From assembly GCA_023409675.1 (NCBI GenBank), contig JAEYRC010000267.1, positions 1 to 7,461 of the forward strand: a stretch of 7,461 nt of DNA, in the 5' to 3' direction. The notes under the pieces are model-generated. The model ran no database searches. It saw nothing but the letters and a program-made list of their open reading frames with translations, and was not told the DNA's origin. Below, in pieces: positions 1-6,035 of this stretch. This stretch comes from Bacteroidota bacterium. Lineage in GTDB: Bacteria > Bacteroidota > Bacteroidia > Chitinophagales > Chitinophagaceae. The translations under genes and the position numbers were made by a program. Every line of letters begins with the position of its first letter. The first letter of the stretch is position 1.

Positions 1-1532
1 TTTTTATACTGCCCCTGATCGTCACGAACCGAAAATACGATACGCGTTGCTTTGCTCAGGTTTGCCCCATTGGAAAAGCCTGAGGGTACAATCACCGGAG
101 GAACGGTATCCACCAATAACCTAAAGCTGCCGAAGTCGCGGAATTTCGCCATAGCCCAGTCATCGAACCACTCCACTTTCTGAACTGCTTTGCGGGATCC
201 GGAGCGCCACTGCATCAGCGTGCGGTTCTTTTCAGTTTCCGACAATGCTTTATCGGCTTTGATCCGGATCATCATCGCTTCCTGCAATGGTACCAGCGGT
301 GATCCTATCGTATGGGTGGCCGACACGGCTCCGGCTTCAGTTGCCCCCTGGCTATAGGCAATGTGCACTGAATCGTACACACCCGCCTCAGGAATAAAAT
401 ACTCACATTCAGGTGCTTCAAATCCATCCAGCATACGCGGGTAAAATTTCTTTCCGGGGGGCGGGGATGCGGGCTGATGATTGCCGGAGTATTGCACTTT
501 AAATTCGATGACCGAACTGTTACCATGGGTATCCCGGGTATCGATCTGAATCGCATACACCCTTCCGTCACTGATGTCGAGCACACCATTGCCTTTTTTA
601 TGCCGGTAGATGGAATTCACATAACCGGGAAGTTCGGAAAGATGCTGCAGAAAAGGGTTTCCACTCGCTTTATAGGAATAATCAATATGGGCATTCAGGT
701 ACCGGGTATCGTTATAGCTGATGTTGTCCATCAGAAATCCCGTATGTTCCTCACCGTTAACCAACAGGCGGGCCTGGTAAATTCCATTCATGTTCGCCGA
801 TCCTGTATGGGAATCATAACCGGTAAAGGCAAAACTCACCAGCGGTGATGAAGATTTGATCAATGCTGGTGTGGTACCGTATTTACCGGCTGCCAGCGCT
901 TTAAGTCCGAATACCCGCGCGTTTTGCTCATAGATACTCCTGGTTCTATCGTACATGGATAAGCGCACCAGGCGGGGTCGTACATTATCACGTATGGGAA
1001 ACCCGAATAACAATGGATTCAGGTTAACATCATCGGCGGTACGCCGGATTTCAAAATGCAGATGCGGCCCGGCAGATCCACCGGTATTCCCGCTATTGGC
1101 AATGAATTCTCCCTTTTTAACCGGTAAAACGCCGGGGGGTACGATAAGGGTTACTCTCCAGGACTCCTGCTCATACTGTTGCTTTTCGAGGTATTCTTCA
1201 AGCTTCGGACTAAAAGCATTGAGGTGGGCATATAAGGTAGTGTACCCATTGGGATGATCGATGTATATAGCCCGGCCAAAACCCCCGGGTTCAACCTTAA
1301 TTCTCGATACATATCCTTCCGCGGCCGCATGTATGGGCAGGTTCTCGCGTGCATTGGTTTTCATGTCGAGCCCCATGTGATAGTGATTTGTACGCATTTC
1401 TCCGAAATTGCCGCTAAGCAGGATGGGAATACTGAGGGGATTCCTGAAATAATCTTTGGGGTAGTCTGGAGACTGCGCCATCAGGGCACTGGTCGTAACC
1501 GACAGGATAATGAGTAACAGAGCACGAACCAT
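1..1532 (-). CDS. M23 (LytM-type) family metallopeptidase, secreted; 3' end cut by window edge
   Basis: Probable zinc endopeptidase that cuts peptidoglycan cross-bridges or stem peptides outside the cytoplasm. About 510 residues are visible and the frame is open to the left edge, so the C-terminus is missing. Residues 1-19 form a signal peptide (VRA, a hydrophobic run, then SALMA before Q20). The LytM core spans roughly residues 35-175. It shows HxxxD (H52, D56), YAHL (H103) and HLHFE (H157, H159), matching the family's zinc ligands and catalytic histidines, so it should be active. After it come over 300 residues of beta-rich sequence, including SPLVSFAFTGYDSHTG and a DTRDTHGNSS stretch. This resembles the accessory region of long Bacteroidota M23 proteins. 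The ATG at 1532-1530 is firm because an in-frame TAA lies four codons upstream (1544-1542). No Shine-Dalgarno is seen. Physiological substrate and role are unknown; it could serve cell separation, wall turnover or envelope maintenance. Confidence 0.93.
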   Translation of the reverse strand, partial: MVRALLLIILSVTTSALMAQSPDYPKDYFRNPLSIPILLSGNFGEMRTNHYHMGLDMKTNARENLPIHAAAEGYVSRIKVEPGGFGRAIYIDHPNGYTTLYAHLNAFSPKLEEYLEKQQYEQESWRVTLIVPPGVLPVKKGEFIANSGNTGGSAGPHLHFEIRRTADDVNLNPLLFGFPIRDNVRPRLVRLSMYDRTRSIYEQNARVFGLKALAAGKYGTTPALIKSSSPLVSFAFTGYDSHTGSANMNGIYQARLLVNGEEHTGFLMDNISYNDTRYLNAHIDYSYKASGNPFLQHLSELPGYVNSIYRHKKGNGVLDISDGRVYAIQIDTRDTHGNSSVIEFKVQYSGNHQPASPPPGKKFYPRMLDGFEAPECEYFIPEAGVYDSVHIAYSQGATEAGAVSATHTIGSPLVPLQEAMMIRIKADKALSETEKNRTLMQWRSGSRKAVQKVEWFDDWAMAKFRDFGSFRLLVDTVPPVIVPSGFSNGANLSKATRIVFSVRDDQGQYK

Positions 1533-1558
1533 AGGAACACATTATTGATGAAACGCTG

Positions 1559-1566
1559 CAAAAATA
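1559..1566 (-). promoter_or_regulatory. Candidate -7 element of the M23 peptidase promoter
   Basis: Read on the minus strand this is TATTTTTG, a full match to the Bacteroidota -7 consensus TAnnTTTG. It ends 26 bases before the peptidase ATG, giving a short leader. No clear TTG/TTTG -33 element lies 19-21 bases upstream, so the assignment rests on the -7 box and its position. The inverted-repeat cluster at 1584-1643 covers the expected -33 area and further upstream. Confidence 0.45.
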
Positions 1567-1583
1567 CAGGCTTCTGTGCTAGT

Positions 1584-1643
1584 ATTCTATAGGAAGGTGT
1601 ATTTAAACGTTTAGTTCACAATATTTTAAATGAACTATAGAAT
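1584..1643. repeat. Nested inverted repeats and palindrome upstream of the M23 promoter
   Basis: Three symmetrical elements are packed in 60 bp. The outer arms are ATTCTATAG (1584-1592) and CTATAGAAT (1635-1643), a perfect 9-bp match. The inner arms are TAGTTCA (1612-1618) and TGAACTA (1631-1637), a perfect 7-bp match with a 12-base loop. A 10-bp perfect palindrome, TAAACGTTTA, lies at 1604-1613. The outer and inner right arms share 1635-1637, so the two stems cannot form together in full. The position just upstream of the peptidase -7 box would suit regulator binding, but that role is inference. The region is AT-rich, which makes chance symmetry more likely. Confidence 0.4.
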
Positions 1644-2037
1644 GGTACAGAATGCAGGTAAATTTTTGTTCTGGCATGGGTACAGGATGCTATAAATCCG
1701 AAGGAATTATGGGTGTAAAAAACGCCGCTTATTCCAATTGATGGAAAATTCATTCCGGGGTCGGGAAAGTTTGCAAAAAAATTACGACTGACCAGAATTG
1801 AGCATATGGATGAACCGAATTTTAACAGCGTTGGATATAACCCTCCTGCAAGGGACCTCCTCTCCCCCGCCTCCAACACACCGTTATTCTTTGAACAGAC
1901 GTCTCCTTGCAGAAAAGGACTTCCCTTTTTTCTGTACTGCCTTCCGAAACACCGGTCAATCCCGAAAAACATGCAGTTTTTGATATGTTACAGATTCTAT
2001 AAAATTAATTGGCCCGACCAAATGTTCAATGGGGTAA

Positions 2038-2055
2038 ACACGGCTTCGGCTGTGT
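2038..2055 (+). other. Stable stem-loop with cUUCGg tetraloop
   Basis: Seven bases, ACACGGC (2038-2044), pair with GCTGTGT (2049-2055) with one G-U wobble. They are capped by TTCG with a C-G closing pair, the unusually stable C(UUCG)G tetraloop. The loop has this form only in plus-strand RNA, which hints at plus-strand transcription. No T-run follows on either strand, so it is not a classical intrinsic terminator. It lies 156 bases before the small-protein start and could belong to a long leader or a small RNA, or be coincidental. Confidence 0.4.
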
Positions 2056-2211
2056 ATTAAACTTGCCAGCCTTCCCTGATTTATCCTGTTATATCAATAT
2101 ATCCATGGCTGCCACCCACCATATACCTGCTCAATTTAAAATGGTATGATTTTTATACTTCGTATACAGCGATTTTGTAGAATTACTTGTCTTACTAATA
2201 ATACCGGCAAC

Positions 2212-2427
2212 ATGAAAGATTTTAACAACAAATGGATCCTGGCTTTTATACTGATTGCGGGCTCGCTCATCGGCACTTTCCGGGGCAGCGAAGCAAAACA
2301 GAAATTTGTTTTCAAAATGAAAAACCGCTGCGAAGAAAAACGCCAGATTGCCGAACAGAAAAAAGTGCTCCGCTCAGGTGGAGTGGCGCTTGATGATATT
2401 GAACTGGCCGCGTTTCACAAAAATTAA
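2212..2427 (+). CDS. Small exported or membrane-anchored protein, 71 aa, function unknown
   Basis: I do not recognise this family. The chosen ATG at 2212 gives MKDFNNKW followed by a hydrophobic segment at about residues 8-22, then GTFRGSEA. This is either a signal peptide, possibly cut after A28, or a single N-terminal membrane anchor. The rest, about 43 residues, is strongly basic (KQKFVFKMKNR) with a charged, probably helical stretch EEKRQIAEQKKVLR near 41-54, one cysteine (C40) and an acidic patch DDIE at 61-64. An in-frame ATG at 2146 would add 22 residues ahead of the hydrophobic segment and spoil the normal signal layout, so I reject it. A clear terminator follows the stop by 23 bases, which supports this as a real, separately transcribed gene. 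A convincing promoter was not found; TTTG (2174-2177) and TAATAATA (2196-2203) are weak candidates. Confidence 0.6.
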   Translation: MKDFNNKWILAFILIAGSLIGTFRGSEAKQKFVFKMKNRCEEKRQIAEQKKVLRSGGVALDDIELAAFHKN

Positions 2428-2450
2428 ACCGTATTGGATTGAATACTTCA

Positions 2451-2479
2451 AGCCTTCACCTGTGGGTGAGGGCTTTTTT
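2451..2479 (+). terminator. Intrinsic terminator after the small-protein gene
   Basis: AGCCTTCACC (2451-2460) pairs with GGTGAGGGCT (2465-2474), ten pairs with a single T-G wobble, around a TGTG loop. A run of Ts follows (2474-2479). This is a textbook rho-independent terminator on the plus strand. It closes the small-protein transcript and insulates carB, whose own promoter element lies about 70 bases downstream. Confidence 0.88.
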
Positions 2480-2546
2480 CATGTCGCCTCTTTTGAGTTT
2501 TAACGCGCTATTTCAAAATAATCCTTCCGAATTCCCGCTGCTGCCT

Positions 2547-2554
2547 TACTTTTG
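2547..2554 (+). promoter_or_regulatory. carB promoter, Bacteroidota-type -7 element
   Basis: TACTTTTG matches the TAnnTTTG -7 consensus of the Bacteroidota primary sigma factor. It starts 42 bases before the carB ATG, predicting a leader of roughly 25-30 bases. The -33 region is poor: TTCC at 2525-2528, 18 bases upstream, is the nearest candidate. The leader is AT-rich without a Shine-Dalgarno, as is common in this phylum. No long leader or riboswitch-like structure fits between terminator and start codon. Confidence 0.6.
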
Positions 2555-2588
2555 CGCAATTTGATTTTTTAAAACAGCACCATTCAAT

Positions 2589-5411
2589 ATGCCAAAAGAC
2601 GCTTCTATAAAGTCGGTTTTGATTATCGGTTCAGGTCCTATTGTTATCGGCCAGGCTTGTGAATTCGACTATTCCGGCTCGCAGGCAGCCCGAAGTATAC
2701 GTGAAGAAGGGATCAAGGTGATTCTTATCAACAGTAATCCCGCGACGATCATGACCGATCCGATGATGGCCGATAAGGTGTACCTGCTTCCGCTTACGGT
2801 AGACAGTATAGAAAAGATCCTGGAAGAGAACCAGATTGATGCGGTATTGCCGACTATGGGCGGTCAAACGGCGCTCAACCTGACGATGGAAGTGGCGGAA
2901 CTGGGCATCTGGGAGAAATACAATGTTCGCCTGATCGGAGTGGATATCGCGGCAATTGAAACCGCGGAAGACCGGGAGAAGTTTCGCCAGTTGATGGTGA
3001 AGATCGGTATGGATGTCGCCCCTTCCCATGTTGCCAATTCCCTGCTGGAAGGCAAGGAATACGCGCAGGAAATCGGCTTTCCCCTGGTGATTCGTCCCTC
3101 TTTCACCCTTGGTGGAACCGGTGGCGGTTTTGTTCATTCCAAAGATGAACTTGAAGCGGCGCTCGACCGTGGCTTATCCGCTTCACCCACGCATGAGGTG
3201 CTGGTCGAAAAAGCTGTACTGGGCTGGAAAGAATATGAGTTGGAGCTTTTAAGGGATCAGAATGATAATGTGGTCATCATCTGTACGGTTGAAAACCTTG
3301 ATCCGATGGGTGTACATACCGGCGACTCCATCACGGTGGCCCCGGCGATGACCCTTAGCGACACCAGTTTCCAGGACATGCGCAACAAAGCGATCCTGAT
3401 GATGCGCAGCCTCGGCAACTTTGCCGGCGGATGTAATGTGCAGTTCGCTCAGGATCCCGCTACCGAAAAATTGATTGCGGTGGAAATCAACCCCCGCGTA
3501 AGCCGCTCTTCCGCGCTGGCCTCCAAAGCCACCGGCTATCCCATTGCGAAAATCGCGGCCAAACTGGCCATTGGATATACCCTGGATGAACTGGAAAACC
3601 AGATCACCAAAACCACTTCAGCCTATTTCGAGCCGGCGCTCGATTATGTGATCGTGAAAATGCCGCGCTGGAATTTTGACAAGTTCAAGGGTGCCAACGA
3701 TACCCTTGGTCTGCAGATGAAAAGTGTAGGGGAAGTGATGGCAATCGGAAGAAGCTTTACCGAAGCATTACAGAAAGCCTGTCAGAGCCTTGAAAATAAT
3801 GCCGTAGGCCTGGGTACGTATACAAAAACCCAGATGAAGGCCGATGAGCTCATAGATTATATCAAAACACCAAAGTGGGACAGGATCTTCCGGATTAAAG
3901 ACGCGTTGATGCTGGGTATCTCCACCGGTACCATCACCAAGGCGACCGGAATTGATAAATGGTTCATTCATGAAATTCAAAAGATCGTAGATCTTGAAAA
4001 GGAGCTGGCCACGCATAAGTTTGAAAACCTTCCGGTGGAATTGCTGAAACGCGCCAAATTTGAGGGATTCAGCGACCAGCAGATTTCCCTGATCATGCAG
4101 GATGCATCGGATGAGGAAATCTATGAAATGCGTAAAGCAGCCGGCATTACCCGGGTGTATAAAATGGTGGATACCTGCAGCGCGGAATTTGAAGCGAAGA
4201 CGCCTTATTTCTATTCCACTTTCGAAAACGGAAATATCTCCGAAAGCAAACCCAGCAACCGGAAAAAAGTTATTGTCCTGGGATCTGGCCCCAACCGGAT
4301 CGGACAAGGTATTGAATTTGACTATTGCTGTGTTCATGGTTTGCTGGCCCTCAAAGAATGCGGCTATGAAGCCATCATGGTCAACTGCAACCCCGAAACT
4401 GTTTCCACCGATTTCGATATGGCGGATAAACTCTATTTCGAACCGGTATTCTGGGAACATTTGTGGGAGATCGTTGAACTGGAAAAGCCTTATGGGGTGA
4501 TTGTGCAACTGGGTGGGCAGACCGCGCTCAAACTCGCCGAACGCCTGCATGAAAAAGGGATAAAGATCATTGGCACTTCCTATGATGACATGGACATTGC
4601 GGAAGACCGTGGTCGATTCAGTGATATGCTTAAGGAAATGAATATTCCTTACCCCGAATACGGTACTGCCCATACCGTTGATGAAGCTATTGAGGTGGCC
4701 AATGCTGTTGGCTATCCGGTGCTGGTGCGGCCAAGCTATGTGTTGGGCGGTCAGCGTATGCGTATTGTTATCAACGACGAAGAACTTGAATCCGGCGTGG
4801 TCAGTCTGCTTAAACATCTTCCCGATAACAAAATCCTGATCGACCATTTCCTCGATCGCTGCCAGGAAGCGGAAATAGACGGCATTTGCGATGGTACCGA
4901 CTTCCATGTGATGGGCGTGATGGAGCATATTGAGCCGGCGGGCATCCACAGTGGCGACAGTAACGCTGTATTACCAGCCTTCAACCTGACCCCCCTGGTA
5001 ATCGAAACCATGGAAGAATATGCGCGGAAAATTGCTTTCCGACTCAACATCAAAGGCCTGATCAATATTCAGTTCGCTATAAAAGACGGGAAAGTATATG
5101 TGATAGAAGCCAATCCGCGGGCTTCGCGTACCACACCGTTCATTGCCAAAGCCTACCAGACACCCTACCTTAATGTCGCCACTAAGGTGATGTTGGGAGA
5201 AGCCACTCTTAAAGATTTTACTTTTGAGAAAAAACTGAGCGGTTATGCCATCAAAGAACCGGTGTTCAGTTTCGAAAAATTTCCCGGAGTAAGTAAAGAA
5301 CTGGGGCCTGAAATGAAAAGTACCGGAGAGGCGATCCGCTTCATAAAAGACCTTCGGGATCCCTATTTCCGGCAGTTGTATAAGGATCGGAGCATGTACC
5401 TCAGTAAGTAA
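2589..5411 (+). CDS. carB: Carbamoyl-phosphate synthase large subunit, lacking the C-terminal allosteric domain
   Basis: Cytoplasmic enzyme that makes carbamoyl phosphate from bicarbonate, two ATP and ammonia, for pyrimidine and arginine synthesis; the ammonia comes from glutamine hydrolysed by partner CarA. The protein is 940 aa. The first ATP-grasp half (about 1-400) keeps the E. coli residues at the same numbers: R129, R169, E215, H243, E299 and N301. An oligomerisation region spans about 400-550. The second ATP-grasp half (about 555-915) keeps R714, E760, H787, E840 and N842, each one less than in E. coli. Both halves carry GxGPxxIGQ-EFDY. The protein ends about 30 residues after LGPEMKSTGE, whereas E. 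coli CarB (1073 aa) continues with a regulatory domain of about 135 residues. Only 129 bp separate the stop from the next gene and the immediate downstream frame closes at once, so this is not a visible frameshift. carA is not in the window. The gene has its own promoter and an upstream terminator. Confidence 0.98.
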   Translation: MPKDASIKSVLIIGSGPIVIGQACEFDYSGSQAARSIREEGIKVILINSNPATIMTDPMMADKVYLLPLTVDSIEKILEENQIDAVLPTMGGQTALNLTMEVAELGIWEKYNVRLIGVDIAAIETAEDREKFRQLMVKIGMDVAPSHVANSLLEGKEYAQEIGFPLVIRPSFTLGGTGGGFVHSKDELEAALDRGLSASPTHEVLVEKAVLGWKEYELELLRDQNDNVVIICTVENLDPMGVHTGDSITVAPAMTLSDTSFQDMRNKAILMMRSLGNFAGGCNVQFAQDPATEKLIAVEINPRVSRSSALASKATGYPIAKIAAKLAIGYTLDELENQITKTTSAYFEPALDYVIVKMPRWNFDKFKGANDTLGLQMKSVGEVMAIGRSFTEALQKACQSLENNAVGLGTYTKTQMKADELIDYIKTPKWDRIFRIKDALMLGISTGTITKATGIDKWFIHEIQKIVDLEKELATHKFENLPVELLKRAKFEGFSDQQISLIMQDASDEEIYEMRKAAGITRVYKMVDTCSAEFEAKTPYFYSTFENGNISESKPSNRKKVIVLGSGPNRIGQGIEFDYCCVHGLLALKECGYEAIMVNCNPETVSTDFDMADKLYFEPVFWEHLWEIVELEKPYGVIVQLGGQTALKLAERLHEKGIKIIGTSYDDMDIAEDRGRFSDMLKEMNIPYPEYGTAHTVDEAIEVANAVGYPVLVRPSYVLGGQRMRIVINDEELESGVVSLLKHLPDNKILIDHFLDRCQEAEIDGICDGTDFHVMGVMEHIEPAGIHSGDSNAVLPAFNLTPLVIETMEEYARKIAFRLNIKGLINIQFAIKDGKVYVIEANPRASRTTPFIAKAYQTPYLNVATKVMLGEATLKDFTFEKKLSGYAIKEPVFSFEKFPGVSKELGPEMKSTGEAIRFIKDLRDPYFRQLYKDRSMYLSK

Positions 5412-5443
5412 GCAGCGCGTAGAGCGGTGCGGATGAAATGATA

Positions 5444-5475
5444 TTGACGGAACAAGTGCTGTTGGGATATGATTG
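5444..5475 (+). promoter_or_regulatory. Candidate promoter for the DinB-family gene
   Basis: TTGACG (5444-5449), an 18-bp spacer and TATGAT (5468-5473) lie in the 129-bp gap after carB, each box one base from the sigma-70 consensus. The same site reads TATGATTG (5468-5475), seven of eight to the TAnnTTTG box, with TTG 21 bases upstream, so it also fits Bacteroidota rules. The predicted start near 5480 leaves a leader of about 60 bases. That leader could include the bulged hairpin at 5475-5497 (GGTC-ag-CTC against GAG-GACC), which has no T-run. No terminator is seen between carB and this gene, so read-through from carB is also possible. Confidence 0.42.
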
Positions 5476-5540
5476 GTCAGCTCCGCTGTTGAGGACCGGG
5501 AATTGCAGTATCAGATTATTGATCATGTAAAGCAGTTATT

Positions 5541-6017
5541 ATGCGCCGGGAAACCGATAAACTCATACAAGAATTAAATTCCGTTTTGGATGGCCAACCC
5601 TGGTTCGGCCGTCCGGTCTATGCGCTGCTTGAAGAAATTCATCCCGCGGTGGTTTTCAAAAAGCCGAATGAGGACGCGCATTCTCTTATCGACCTCATGT
5701 ATCATATGATTACCTGGGCAGAGTTCTGTTTGCACCGATTGCAGGGAAGTGAGGGTTACGACAAGACCTGGGAAGAAGTTAACGATTGGCGAATGATCGA
5801 TCCTCTGGAACATACCTGGGCGCGCGCCTTATCAGAATTCCGGCAATTGCATGAAGCCATCATCACTGAATTGAATAAACGCGACGACGCATTTCTTGAC
5901 ACCGCGGTACAGGGCCGCGATTATACCATGGGGTTTATGGTTAACGGGTTGATCCAGCATACGATCTACCATCTCGGGCAGATCGCCTATGTAAAAAAAT
6001 GGCTGATCCCGTCCTGA
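5541..6017 (+). CDS. DinB-family (DinB/YfiT-like) four-helix metal-binding protein
   Basis: A 158-aa soluble protein with the layout of the DinB/YfiT superfamily: a four-helix bundle with a metal-binding triad of histidines. The likely ligands are H55 (in LIDLMYHMITWAEF) and the pair H140 and H144 (in IQHTIYHLGQIAYVKKW), the last a hallmark C-terminal helix of the family. Relatives include thiol-dependent transferases using bacillithiol, mycothiol or glutathione, and damage-induced proteins of unknown activity, so the substrate cannot be read from sequence. Length is typical and no signal peptide is present. The ATG at 5541 lacks a Shine-Dalgarno. The gene follows carB by 129 bp on the same strand with a candidate promoter between, so operon membership is uncertain. 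Its stop codon directly abuts that of acs on the other strand, and its last codons form one arm of the apparent shared terminator. Confidence 0.88.
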   Translation: MRRETDKLIQELNSVLDGQPWFGRPVYALLEEIHPAVVFKKPNEDAHSLIDLMYHMITWAEFCLHRLQGSEGYDKTWEEVNDWRMIDPLEHTWARALSEFRQLHEAIITELNKRDDAFLDTAVQGRDYTMGFMVNGLIQHTIYHLGQIAYVKKWLIPS

Positions 6018-6035
6018 TCAGATCCGGCCATTTTT
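5995..6035. terminator. Bidirectional terminator embedded in both convergent coding ends
   Basis: AAAAATGGC (5995-6003) and GCCATTTTT (6027-6035) are perfect 9-bp inverted arms. The seven As at 5993-5999 and five Ts at 6031-6035 supply a U-run in the RNA of each strand. Inside, TGATC (6004-6008) can pair with GATCA (6016-6020), extending the stem past a 6-base bulge and leaving a 7-base loop. One arm is the end of the DinB gene (codons for K-K-W-L) and the other the end of acs (I-K-N-G). With no bases between the two stop codons, this is the only terminator candidate at the junction. The large loop and A-T rich base make its strength uncertain. Confidence 0.6.

Larger units (their letters stand above)
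1533..2211. other. 679-bp intergenic region without a convincing gene
   Basis: This gap separates the divergent M23 peptidase and small-protein genes and is visibly richer in A+T than the coding regions. Open frames at 1616-1972 (minus), 1798-1983 and 1806-2060 (plus) have erratic composition, no recognisable motif and no plausible start context, so I do not call them genes. The gap holds the peptidase promoter, the 1584-1643 repeats, a pyrimidine-rich stretch at 1856-1874, a weak bulged A/T hairpin at 1910-1934 (CAGAAAAGG against CCTTTT-tt-CTG) and the UUCG hairpin at 2038-2055. TTCCA/TGGAA arms lie at 1732-1746. I saw no tRNA T-loop, SRP RNA, RNase P or tmRNA signature. A small regulatory RNA or long leader cannot be excluded. 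Confidence 0.6.

Noticed and set aside
477..1517. Plus-strand open frames opposite the M23 peptidase
   Set aside because: They are shadows of the minus-strand peptidase, whose signal peptide, catalytic motifs and continuous frame explain this region.
1856..1874. Pyrimidine-rich tract, a possible triplex or regulatory element
   Set aside because: It is only 19 bases with one interrupting G and no mirror symmetry, so there is too little to support a function.
1616..2060. Open frames on both strands in the intergenic gap (118, 61 and 84 codons)
   Set aside because: They overlap each other, have erratic composition and no motif or start context. No fragment resembled a transposase or other known protein, so I do not call a pseudogene.
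2154..2166. TATACTTCGTATA resembles a loxP recombinase arm
   Set aside because: The match is partial, there is no second arm at the right spacing and no recombinase gene in the window. It is a short AT-rich near-palindrome.
2146..2211. Earlier ATG for the small protein
   Set aside because: It would place 22 residues, including several cysteines and arginines, before the hydrophobic segment. The ATG at 2212 gives a normal signal-peptide layout.
3768..4949. A 393-codon open frame antisense to carB
   Set aside because: It lies entirely within the highly conserved carB coding sequence, has His/Phe/Ile-rich composition typical of a reverse-frame shadow, and has no recognisable domain or promoter.
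5475..5497. Hairpin GGTC-ag-CTC / GAG-GACC after carB as a terminator
   Set aside because: It has a bulge, and no T-run follows; it lies 64 bases past the stop. It may be structure in a leader at most.
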